This document shows, piece by piece, positions 7,979 to 15,216 of a DNA stretch of 24,868 nucleotides. Where the stretch lies: the NCBI GenBank assembly GCA_900765095.1, contig CAAFRB010000103.1, positions 1 to 24,868 of the forward strand, written 5' to 3'. Position 1 is the stretch's first letter; each line of letters starts with the position of its first letter. Below the pieces are notes generated by a model. It searched no databases and was not told the DNA's origin. It was given only the letters and a program-made list of their open reading frames with translations. The translations under genes were made by a program, and so were the position numbers. The stretch comes from Clostridia bacterium (GTDB taxonomy: Bacteria > Bacillota > Clostridia > TANB77 > UBA1234).

Positions 7979-8971
7979 ATGAGTGAAAAAATGAGCAATA
8001 AAGATATTGAATTATTGCATTTTTACCAAAAGGAAAAAAGAAACAAAAAAATAATAATTGCTGTAATTCTTTTTATAGCACTATTAGTCTGCTCAATGTA
8101 TATATGTTATTGTTTGCAACAAGCTAACTGGGATGTAAAATCTTCAAAAGTTGCAATAGAGTATGGCGAGAATTATCAACCAGCTTTAGATAACTTAGTT
8201 GATTTAAAGAAATATTCATTTATAACACCTGAAAATACTCAAATAAGCAGTAATGTTAAAAATGAGGAAACTAAAGAATGTACAGCAATTGGCGAGTATC
8301 AAGTTAAATTGATACACAAAGGAACAATTAAGATATTTGGAATTACAAAGAACTATGAAGACGAAAAAGATGTTGCTGTTGTTGTAAAAGATACTACAGC
8401 ACCAACTATTGAACCGCCAGAAACAATTGAAATGTTAGTTGGCGAACCTCTTGATATGAGTAAATATGTATATTTATTTAAAGTTACTGATTTATCTGAA
8501 ACAAAAGAGTTGCAGCTCAATGCGGATGATGTCAACAACAATTTGGTTGGCAATTATACAATTGTAGCAACAGTTGAAGACATATACGGTAATAAACAAA
8601 CTTGTAAAGTTCCTTGTTCTGTTATCGAAGATCCGTATGGTGATATTGTTCCTGTATCCACTACAGAACCTACAACGGTTCAGGCAACACAAACAACAAC
8701 AACTACTACTACTCAACCAGAAACAACCAAGAAGGTAACAACAACTGCAAAGAAGCAGACGGTTACAACTTCCAAAAAAGCAAAAAAAAAGAAATCCAGT
8801 TCTTCATCATATAAAAGCAAGGACTTCTTGTTTGAGGATGGATACACAATGGCGAATGTATCAGATGTGGCTACAGATTATTTGAGAAAAAGCGGAAAAG
8901 CTGGAGAATGTGTACCACTTAAAGATGCAGATGGAATATATATCGGAATGAGGGTGATTATTTATGATTAA
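7979..8971 (+). CDS. membrane-anchored Ig-like protein with Thr-rich linker
   Basis: ATG at 7979 has AAGGAAGTGAG upstream; the GTG at 7970 lies inside that site. The product is 330 residues. Residues 1-24 are polar and basic, 25-46 form a membrane anchor (KKIIIAVILFIALLVCSMYI), and the rest should face outward. Residues about 125-220 contain VVVKDTTAPTIEPPETIEML, then VGNYTIVATVEDIYGN, the hallmark of bacterial Ig-like domains of the DUF5011/HYR type. A Thr-rich linker (TTTTTTTQPETTKKVTTTA) and a Lys/Ser stretch lead to a small C-terminal domain ending MRVIIYD. The stop overlaps the next start by 8 bases. It may act in surface attachment or mating contact, which is inference. No sorting motif. 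Confidence 0.75.
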   Translation: MSEKMSNKDIELLHFYQKEKRNKKIIIAVILFIALLVCSMYICYCLQQANWDVKSSKVAIEYGENYQPALDNLVDLKKYSFITPENTQISSNVKNEETKECTAIGEYQVKLIHKGTIKIFGITKNYEDEKDVAVVVKDTTAPTIEPPETIEMLVGEPLDMSKYVYLFKVTDLSETKELQLNADDVNNNLVGNYTIVATVEDIYGNKQTCKVPCSVIEDPYGDIVPVSTTEPTTVQATQTTTTTTTQPETTKKVTTTAKKQTVTTSKKAKKKKSSSSSYKSKDFLFEDGYTMANVSDVATDYLRKSGKAGECVPLKDADGIYIGMRVIIYD

Positions 8972-9242
8972 AAGATTTGACAACATATTTCTTGCTAATA
9001 CCAGTAATGAAAAAGTTGAAGAAGACGAAGGTCAATGCGGTACTCTTAGTGTCAATGATGATTATACACTTGCAATTTTTTCATATAAGGATAAAAGCGG
9101 AATAAGTCAAGAACTCCGAATTTCTATTATAAGTTATATAGGAGATTTTGAGAATCCGACTTGTGATGAAATGTGGATTAGAGATGCAAGCAATTATTCT
9201 GACTATACTTTTGTAAAGGATTATGCTGAGCTAAAAGAATAA
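8964..9242 (+). CDS. small hypothetical protein, translationally coupled
   Basis: A 92-residue protein whose ATG lies inside the end of the Ig-like gene (8-base overlap), with GAGGGTGA just upstream, so translation is probably coupled. Residues 25-75 look like a compact beta-rich domain (GTLSVNDDYTLAIFSYKDKS, then ELRISIISYIGD) followed by CDEMWIRDASNYSDYTFV. There is no membrane segment, no Cys cluster and no catalytic signature. Its position within the polyvalent-protein operon suggests an accessory role in transfer or establishment. I do not recognise the family. Confidence 0.6.
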   Translation: MIKRFDNIFLANTSNEKVEEDEGQCGTLSVNDDYTLAIFSYKDKSGISQELRISIISYIGDFENPTCDEMWIRDASNYSDYTFVKDYAELKE

Positions 9243-9258
9243 AAAAGAGGGGATATAG

Positions 9259-10146
9259 ATGAGATTATTCGTAGATATGGATGGTACTCTCGCAAAGTGG
9301 AACGAGGTACAATATGAAGAACAACTACTTGAAGAAGGTTATTACAGAAATCTGAAGCCGAATCAAAAAGTAGTTGATGAAGTTAATAGCATTATTGATA
9401 AAGGATATGATGTTTATGTGTTATCCTGTGTATTACCAGAAAGTCAATATGCGCAAAATGAAAAAATAGAGTGGCTGAAAGAATATCTGCCACAATTAAA
9501 AGCAGAAAATCAAATATTTGTGCCATACGGAAGAAATAAAGCTGAATACTTAAAAGAAAATTATTCTCCGATTACAAATAAAGATTACCTGCTTGATGAT
9601 TATACAAAAAATCTTATCGAGTGGAAAGAGTATGGTGGCATTGGCGTAAAATATTTTAATGGTATAAACCATACACACGCTACTTGGAAAGGGCTAATTG
9701 TAGCAGATAATGTTAATACCAATACGCCATATAAAAACATAAGCTCTTTGAACCTCATTATTGATGGCTATACATTGATTGATAAGGCTTTAAAACTTAT
9801 TGACTCATACATAAAAGAAGAATTCGAGGACGAAAAAAAGAATGATTATAAGGACTTATCTCACATAGGACTTGCATATACTGAAACCGAAGATGGTAAA
9901 CATACTATTGAGGTATTTTGTAATCTTGAAAAGTTCAAGATAATTCAATTACTGGATGGAGTTCAGGTTGCAGAAAGAGCCTATAACAGTCTTTCTAAGC
10001 TCATTGATAATGAGCTTTACAGTTTATCTTTTGATGAACTCGTTTATTTGTATGATGAACAAGGCTTTATCGAAAAGGTAAATATGGTTAATTCACAAAC
10101 AGAAGAAACAAAAGAAATTGATAACGAACCCGAAATTGAAATGTAA
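9259..10146 (+). CDS. HAD-superfamily phosphatase fused to an LPD-type C-terminal domain
   Basis: ATG at 9259 follows AGAGGGGATATAG; 295 residues. The first 145 residues are a HAD hydrolase of the 5'-nucleotidase (NT5C-like) kind: motif I DMDGT with nucleophile D6 and acid D8, motif II VLSCV with S56, a basic GRNKAEY near K94, and motif IV LLDDYTKN with D113/D114. The enzyme would remove phosphate from a small phosphoester such as a nucleotide. Residues about 165-275 form a second domain (DLSHIGLAYTETEDGKHTIE, QLLDGVQVAERAYNSL) resembling a large polyvalent protein-associated domain (LPD16-like, from memory). It ends NEPEIEM, a weak match to the shared acidic tail. All HAD motifs look intact. 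Substrate unknown. Confidence 0.8.
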   Translation: MRLFVDMDGTLAKWNEVQYEEQLLEEGYYRNLKPNQKVVDEVNSIIDKGYDVYVLSCVLPESQYAQNEKIEWLKEYLPQLKAENQIFVPYGRNKAEYLKENYSPITNKDYLLDDYTKNLIEWKEYGGIGVKYFNGINHTHATWKGLIVADNVNTNTPYKNISSLNLIIDGYTLIDKALKLIDSYIKEEFEDEKKNDYKDLSHIGLAYTETEDGKHTIEVFCNLEKFKIIQLLDGVQVAERAYNSLSKLIDNELYSLSFDELVYLYDEQGFIEKVNMVNSQTEETKEIDNEPEIEM

Positions 10147-10156
10147 GGAGAACAAT

Positions 10157-10579
10157 ATGGATAGAGAATATGATTATGTAACATTCCTTATTAAGCATAA
10201 GGAACTGTTCACTTTTGATAAAGAACAAAAAATATTTTATGATAAAAATTATGAGTTGGCTATCGGCAAAAAAGCTGAATTGATTGAAGCACTCAGAAAA
10301 TTTGGTAAAGATATATTTGAAAAGGAAGACGAAGCTGAATTTTCTAAGCATAGAAATGATGAATATATTGTTGCAGACCTTAATAACGGTATGGGGATGC
10401 AGCTTCTTTCTTTTGAGGAATTTCTGAACAAATACAGATATATGGAGATGTACGAAAGAGAAAGACAATTACGGCAAGATGATAAATTTATTGCCGGCTC
10501 AACTGAGAGCGGCTATGATAATTATTTGTCTGTGGAAGAGGAAGCAGACGAAGTTGAAAAAGAAGAAATCGAGTATTAA
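10157..10579 (+). CDS. acidic hypothetical protein
   Basis: The ATG at 10157 has a near-perfect TAAGGAG at 10144-10150, formed over the previous gene's stop codon; 140 residues. The first 100 residues are helical with alternating charge (ALRKFGKDIFEKEDEAEF, ADLNNGMGMQLLSFEEF, YRYMEMYERERQLRQDDKF), suggesting a small alpha/beta fold. The C-terminus is very acidic (EEEADEVEKEEIEY), a loose form of the acidic tail seen in neighbouring proteins. The CGG codon at 10472 is read here as Arg in frame: skipping its C would give a basic tail unlike the neighbours, so no recoding is needed. Unrecognised family; part of the polyvalent operon. Confidence 0.6.
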   Translation: MDREYDYVTFLIKHKELFTFDKEQKIFYDKNYELAIGKKAELIEALRKFGKDIFEKEDEAEFSKHRNDEYIVADLNNGMGMQLLSFEEFLNKYRYMEMYERERQLRQDDKFIAGSTESGYDNYLSVEEEADEVEKEEIEY

Positions 10580-10592
10580 GAGGTGAAAATAT

Positions 10593-11108
10593 ATGAAAAA
10601 ACAATTTGAAGACTTCCAAAAGATGAAGATTAAGGAAGCGTGCAAGGCAATCGAAGATATGACATTTTCATTCATCAATCCAACAACAAAAGAACCTACC
10701 TTTGTTCCTGCTAAGCACTATGAAAATATATTAAATAAAACAGTTGAGCAATTCATAGACCAAAATTTACAAGTGGAGATGCTCAACAATGTTTATAAAC
10801 AATTAAAGTTTTTGCAAGAGGAATATGGTAAGGACTTTATGCGTTCGCTTATTTGTCTTGACTTAGGCATAAAACCATCTGATATGTCATTACAACAAAG
10901 CATTGCTCTACAGGCTACTTATAATGACATTGAACAAAGCAAAGAAACAAACAAGAAAAATTATCATTATTTGTCTGAGGATATTGTCAATAAATATCAA
11001 GAAGCATTGAATGATAAAGAATTGCAAAGGCAATATTTAAGCGGCGAAAATGAATACACACAAGAAAAAGAAGAGCGTGATGAACCAGATATATTTGGCG
11101 ATTATTAA
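10593..11108 (+). CDS. helical hypothetical protein with EPDIFGDY tail
   Basis: ATG at 10593 with AAGAGGTG upstream; 171 residues. Mostly helical: FEDFQKMKIKEACKAIEDM, then a short loop with NPTTKEPTFVPAKHY, and long helices to about residue 150. Near the end are LSEDIVNKYQEALNDKELQ and GENEYTQEKEERDEPDIFGDY. The final EPDI-x3-Y repeats the tail of the proteins at 7318 and 11124. No signal peptide, metal site or nucleotide-binding motif. Position suggests a role in transfer or establishment with the LPD proteins. Family unknown to me. Confidence 0.6.
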   Translation: MKKQFEDFQKMKIKEACKAIEDMTFSFINPTTKEPTFVPAKHYENILNKTVEQFIDQNLQVEMLNNVYKQLKFLQEEYGKDFMRSLICLDLGIKPSDMSLQQSIALQATYNDIEQSKETNKKNYHYLSEDIVNKYQEALNDKELQRQYLSGENEYTQEKEERDEPDIFGDY

Positions 11109-11123
11109 GAGGTGGTGAGTTAG

Positions 11124-11693
11124 TTGAAATATAAAGTTGAGATAAAAGAAACTCTTGTAAGAGAAGTTGAAATCGAAGCTGAATCAAGAGCTGATGCAGA
11201 ACAGAAAATAGAAGACAAATGGAAAAATGAAGAAATTGTATTAAGTTCTGATGATTTTTCATTTGTTAATTATACTGCAAGCCCTGTTATTCAAAAAGTA
11301 AAATATACACTTTATCAATTAAAAAATACAGAAGAGAATCACTACATACGATTTATGGGATTGTCCTCTACAATAAGCTCACAAATAAACTTAAATAATT
11401 ACGATAAAGTCTATGATGGTGAATATTCTATAAATGAACCGTTTGATGCAAATAAAATTTGTGAGAGTTTATTTGAAAAATTTAACATAGACTTACCAGA
11501 AGATTTTAGAGGTCATTCACTTAGCGTTAGTGATGTTATTGTTTTAGAAAACAATGGCGAGAACAAGGCATATTATTGTGATTCAATAGGTTTTAAAGAA
11601 ATAGAAAATTTTTTGAAAGAACCTGATAAACAACAGGATAATTCTATTGATGAAATAAATAATGATGAGCCTGATATATGTGATGAATATTAA
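11124..11693 (+). CDS. DpnD/PcfM-like domain fused to a YodL-like domain
   Basis: TTG at 11124 is chosen as start because AAGAGGTGGTGAG lies just upstream and the first strand MKYKVEIKETLVREVEIEAE begins the DpnD/PcfM-like domain (about 1-50, including AESRADAEQKIEDKWKNEE). Residues about 60-165 match a YodL-like domain: YTLYQLKNTEENHYIRFMG, PEDFRGHSLSVSDVIVLENN, then AYYCDSIGFKEIENFL. Both domains are common in Firmicutes conjugative elements, often as parts of polyvalent proteins; their biochemical roles are not established. A linker rich in D/N/Q leads to the tail NNDEPDICDEY, the best match to the EPDI-x3-Y tails of neighbours. Cytoplasmic; adjacent to the large LPD protein. Confidence 0.78.
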   Translation: MKYKVEIKETLVREVEIEAESRADAEQKIEDKWKNEEIVLSSDDFSFVNYTASPVIQKVKYTLYQLKNTEENHYIRFMGLSSTISSQINLNNYDKVYDGEYSINEPFDANKICESLFEKFNIDLPEDFRGHSLSVSDVIVLENNGENKAYYCDSIGFKEIENFLKEPDKQQDNSIDEINNDEPDICDEY

Positions 11694-11714
11694 ATAAATT
11701 AGGTGGTGAAAAAT

Positions 11715-13775
11715 ATGGCACAAATACAAGACTTCGGCAACAAAATAGGTGGAGCAAGAAAAGATTTATGGAAGACTCGAGGTTTAATTCTTTCTGACTT
11801 AGAGTTAATGAATGAAGCTGAACGGAACAATAACATAAAGAAAGATAATGTTTGGATCAAACCGAATTATCAAGAAATGTATGATAAAGGAATTTCAAGA
11901 CGAATCATTTATTTCATAAAAACAATTAGAGATGCAATTCCAACTAAACCATATTTACCAACACAAGAGTATCAAAATGGATATATAGAGTTTGTATCTG
12001 ATATAAGAGATAAAACAATGAATATATCTACGGAAGATGAAATTTATAATTATTTTAAAGATGTATTGTTAAATAATTATGTTGAAGGTTCAAACTCATA
12101 CTACTATACTCCAAAAGAAAACACATACCGTTGCCTTAATAACAAGTTATTTAAAGCAGCACAAGTAAGAAATTTTCAAAGCATTGATAGGGAAATTGAA
12201 AAGAAACAATTTCTTTATTCTGATGAAGAAAAAATACTCTCATTATTTGAATTTTTTAAATATGATGATAATGTTACATTTACTAAGAGCTATGATGGAA
12301 GAGATGTTATAGAGATAAATCGAGGATATGGAAAATCTTATGTTTATCCAAATAATCCTGACGAATTAAATATAGATTCTTGGATACCAAATACATATTT
12401 TGCAGTACAAGCTCATAGGGTTATTTCAGTCAAAAATTGTGAAAGTTTAGATGCTGCAAAACAATTCATTATAAAACAAGAACAAGAGAAAGAAAAGCAA
12501 GAACCAGAAAAAAATAAATCAGAAAGAAAAACAAAATTTACACCAATACAGTTAAGGCATATTCAAAGAGTAGGGGATGAATATAGAAATTCTCATCAGA
12601 TTACAGGTGATGATATGCTTAATGTCTTTGGATTTTATGGCGGCGAATTTGGTAATTGGCTTAACGAAAATGATAGGCAAGCTAATCTAAATTATTCATA
12701 CGAAGCCTTTGCCGATTTAGCTAAAGCCCTTAATATATCTAATGAAGATATTACTTTTAAAGGTAGATTGTCTATTGCGTATGGTGCAAGAGGAGCTTCA
12801 AAAGCTGCTGCACATTATGAACCAGAACGCAAAGTAATCAATCTTACTAAAATGAAAGGTGCTGGCTCATTAGGACACGAATGGGCGCACGCCTTAGACC
12901 ATTATCTTTGTAGTGCAATAAACAATAGAGAAGGTTTTATTACTGAAACAAATAACGAAATAATTGAACCAATAGTAAGCGCAATGAAATATAAAATATT
13001 GTCTAAAGAAGATGCAAAAGAGATATTACAAAAAGAGTATGACAGTTACAAAAAAGATGTAGTTAATTATGCAAAATATGTAATGGGATATTCCAAATGT
13101 AATGATGAGCAAAAGAAAGTATTAGATAATATTATTGAGGAATACACAAAACAAGAAGTATCTTGGGATGAATACTTATCATACAAAAAAGGAAATTCTA
13201 AAAATGAGATAATAGAAAAGATGTCCGCAGTTAGAAAAGAAATGTATGGTAGAGGATTGCTGTCAAATGAGAAAAATAATCTTATCCAACAACAATATTA
13301 TTTGTCAGAAAGATATGTTGTTATAGGTACAAAAGAATTGAGAGTTGAAACGGACTTTTATCGTGATTCTAAAGCTTTTGATAATACATATAGCAAAACT
13401 GATAAAAGATATTGGTCGAGTAATATCGAAATGTTTGCGAGAGCATTTCAATGTTATATTAAGGATAAACTATCACCTGATAGAAACGATTATCTTTGTG
13501 GACACGCTGATTGTTATAAGCAAGAAGTTGTAGACAGAAATAATGACAAAAAAGTTTTAGTTGCATATCCAGAAGGCGAAGAGCGACAAAAACTTAATGA
13601 GCAATTTGACAAAATGATTGAACAAATAAAAGAAATAGGATTGTTTCAAGAATTCTCAAAGGAAGCAGTTACTTTTGAAAATAATCGTGACTATGAGAAT
13701 ATAAACAGCTATGATATAAATGAGGATTTTGTTCAAACCTCTTTTATTGATATGGATTATGATATTGATATTTAA
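11715..13775 (+). CDS. large polyvalent protein with LPD1-like zincin domain
   Basis: The ATG at 11715 has AGGTGGTGA at 11701; 686 residues. The N-terminus carries DFGNKIGGARKDLWKTRGL, and MNEAER followed by KKDNVW, a pattern I associate with polyvalent proteins of Firmicutes elements. A coiled, charged linker (about 255-275) precedes the LPD1-like domain: GGEFGNWLNENDRQ, GRLSIAYGARG, AAHYEPERKVINLTKM, then GAGSLGHEWAHALDHYL. HEWAH at 388-392 is an HExxH zinc-binding motif, so a metallopeptidase (zincin) activity is likely. The later MFARAFQCYI is probably the third conserved block. Polyvalent proteins are thought to enter recipients with the DNA and protect it; that role is inferred. It ends DMDYDIDI. 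CGG at 11823 is a straight Arg codon in the conserved EAER motif. Confidence 0.85.
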   Translation: MAQIQDFGNKIGGARKDLWKTRGLILSDLELMNEAERNNNIKKDNVWIKPNYQEMYDKGISRRIIYFIKTIRDAIPTKPYLPTQEYQNGYIEFVSDIRDKTMNISTEDEIYNYFKDVLLNNYVEGSNSYYYTPKENTYRCLNNKLFKAAQVRNFQSIDREIEKKQFLYSDEEKILSLFEFFKYDDNVTFTKSYDGRDVIEINRGYGKSYVYPNNPDELNIDSWIPNTYFAVQAHRVISVKNCESLDAAKQFIIKQEQEKEKQEPEKNKSERKTKFTPIQLRHIQRVGDEYRNSHQITGDDMLNVFGFYGGEFGNWLNENDRQANLNYSYEAFADLAKALNISNEDITFKGRLSIAYGARGASKAAAHYEPERKVINLTKMKGAGSLGHEWAHALDHYLCSAINNREGFITETNNEIIEPIVSAMKYKILSKEDAKEILQKEYDSYKKDVVNYAKYVMGYSKCNDEQKKVLDNIIEEYTKQEVSWDEYLSYKKGNSKNEIIEKMSAVRKEMYGRGLLSNEKNNLIQQQYYLSERYVVIGTKELRVETDFYRDSKAFDNTYSKTDKRYWSSNIEMFARAFQCYIKDKLSPDRNDYLCGHADCYKQEVVDRNNDKKVLVAYPEGEERQKLNEQFDKMIEQIKEIGLFQEFSKEAVTFENNRDYENINSYDINEDFVQTSFIDMDYDIDI

Positions 13776-13783
13776 TTATAAAA

Positions 13784-13814
13784 ATAAAGAGTGGGTATTG
13801 AACTCACTCTTTAT
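13784..13814. terminator. terminator-like hairpin closing the accessory operon
   Basis: ATAAAGAGTG (13784-13793) pairs perfectly with CACTCTTTAT (13805-13814). The T tract is short, so efficiency is uncertain. It follows the LPD gene stop and marks the start of the non-coding hairpin cluster. Confidence 0.65.
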
Positions 13815-13823
13815 GATGTATTA

Positions 13824-14043
13824 TTTGGCAAAATTGCCAAAAGAAATAACAAAAAAGTACCTCGTAGAGCAAGGTTTTAGGGTTTCCCTAAACAGTATAG
13901 AGGTGTCACGACACCACGCTGGCGAATAATGGGTAGCAAAATTAAGTACCCATTATTCGAGAACAACAAAAGTTGTTCTTTACCAAAGGCTTGATAGAGC
14001 CTTTGGTGTATCATCAATAAGAGGTCGATCGGGGGTGGGTGAC
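13824..14043. other. oriT: candidate origin of transfer: cluster of six hairpins
   Basis: This gene-free region precedes the mobilization genes and holds six inverted repeats in series: TTTGGCAA/TTGCCAAA (13824-13841), TTTAGGG/CCCTAAA (13876-13892), GGTGTC/GACACC (13902-13915), a perfect 13-bp stem starting CGAATAATGGGTA (13923-13959), AGAACAAC/GTTGTTCT (13960-13979) and ACCAAAGGCT/AGCCTTTGGT (13982-14007). They are followed by the GC-rich GGTCGATCGGGGGTGGGTGAC (from 14023). Such hairpin-dense DNA upstream of mobC and relaxase genes is the usual form of an oriT. I cannot identify the nick site by comparison with known ones. Confidence 0.6.
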
Positions 14044-14116
14044 ATATAAGATTAAAAATATTTAAAAAAGCGTTACAGAGCCGCACAGACGATATTTTGA
14101 TAGGTTGGTGATAGGT

Positions 14117-14752
14117 GTGCCGAGCAGTGAAGATATAAGAAAACTAATATTTATGAATTATAAAGAAATACTTGAAGACTTCCAAAAAAGAAAAATGAAG
14201 ACAAAAAACGGAACGAAAATTAGCCATAATGATTTAAGATATGCAGTTCAAGTTATGAATAAAAAACATTCTTCTTGCCGTTGGCAGAGTGAAAAAATAA
14301 AGAAAAGATATTACTACATTCAGTATGAAGGGGTGATCTGGTTAAGAGAAGTTTATTTCTCTGATTATGATTCAAAACTTATTGATAAAGATCTAATGTG
14401 GTTTAAAAATAGAACATATTGGTATCAACAACAATTTGAGAAAAATAATATTGAATATCCAAAATTTCAATTTAAGATAAATGATATGACTAAAAAAGAA
14501 TTGTCAATATATATAAATAGGTCGATTAGTGCAATTGAGAATGGATTGAGGGATTATGAAAAAGCTACAGGAGAAAATATACGAAAATACGAGAATGGCG
14601 AATTGAAAATAAATAAAGCTGCTATTGAATGGATGATAAAGAACAAATTTAAAAATAAGTATCTGCAATTGTTAGAAGATTACAAAATGCTGCTAACAGA
14701 AATATACAAAAAAAATGGAGGATATTATGATAATTTCTTAGGGCGAAATTAA
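14117..14752 (+). CDS. hypothetical protein of the mobilization region
   Basis: The start is uncertain: GTG at 14117 has GGTTGGTGAT upstream, while TTG 14105, GTG 14108 or ATG 14153 are alternatives; about 211 residues from 14117. The protein is basic and helical, with tyrosine/tryptophan-rich segments (KRYYYIQYEGVIWLREVYF, MWFKNRTYWYQQQFEKNN) and a C-terminal helical half (ISAIENGLRDYEKATGENIR). The aromatic and basic character would suit nucleic-acid binding, but no HTH or RHH motif is clear. It lies between the candidate oriT and mobC, in the place where auxiliary relaxosome proteins are often found. Family not recognised. Confidence 0.6.
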   Translation: MPSSEDIRKLIFMNYKEILEDFQKRKMKTKNGTKISHNDLRYAVQVMNKKHSSCRWQSEKIKKRYYYIQYEGVIWLREVYFSDYDSKLIDKDLMWFKNRTYWYQQQFEKNNIEYPKFQFKINDMTKKELSIYINRSISAIENGLRDYEKATGENIRKYENGELKINKAAIEWMIKNKFKNKYLQLLEDYKMLLTEIYKKNGGYYDNFLGRN

Positions 14753-14785
14753 ATAATATGCTATTTGTTAGAAAGAAGGATAAGT

Positions 14786-15205
14786 ATGCGAAAGTTAGAT
14801 GATGCAAATAAAAGAAAAAAATATCCTCTGTGGCTGTCGGAAGGAGAAAGACTATTATTAGAAGCGAAAGCAGAGGAATACCAGTATAAATATCTTGCTG
14901 ATTATATTAGAGATGCAGCAATCTATGAAAGCCTTATAAAAGTGAATCTTACAGGAAGTGAAAATTTAATTTCTTGCTACCAAAAATATATTTCAGAAAT
15001 AAAGAAATATACAAAAGAGGTAAGGAGAATATTGCGATATGGAACAACACTAAGTGCAGAAGAAAAAGAACTACTGCAAAATAGTTTATTTGCAGTATAT
15101 AGTCAACTGAAAAGTTTAAAGGGTTCAACAGAAGAAAAACTCGACTATGAGGTTATTGAAGAAATAGCAAAAAATAGAATTGAAGACAAATATTACAAGA
15201 ATTGA
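14786..15205 (+). CDS. mobC: MobC-like relaxosome accessory protein
   Basis: ATG at 14786 with AGAAGGA upstream (the earlier TTG at 14765 lacks one); 139 residues. After a basic N-terminus, KYPLWLSEGERLLLEAKAEE and YLADYIRDAAIYE form a ribbon-helix-helix pattern as in MobC/NikA-type proteins, which bind oriT and help the relaxase open the DNA. The C-terminal part is helical (YQKYISEIKKYTKEVRRIL, EEKELLQNSLFAVYSQLK), also usual in the family. It ends 12 bases before the relaxase start, and the relaxase ribosome binding site overlaps this stop region, so the two are co-transcribed and probably coupled. Confidence 0.8.
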   Translation: MRKLDDANKRKKYPLWLSEGERLLLEAKAEEYQYKYLADYIRDAAIYESLIKVNLTGSENLISCYQKYISEIKKYTKEVRRILRYGTTLSAEEKELLQNSLFAVYSQLKSLKGSTEEKLDYEVIEEIAKNRIEDKYYKN

Positions 15206-15216
15206 AAGGAAGTGGT

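Noticed and set aside
13813..13929. A 38-codon open frame in the hairpin region (ends VSRHHAGE)
   Set aside because: No ribosome binding site; its start lies in the terminator stem and the frame crosses three of the inverted repeats. The hairpins explain the sequence better.
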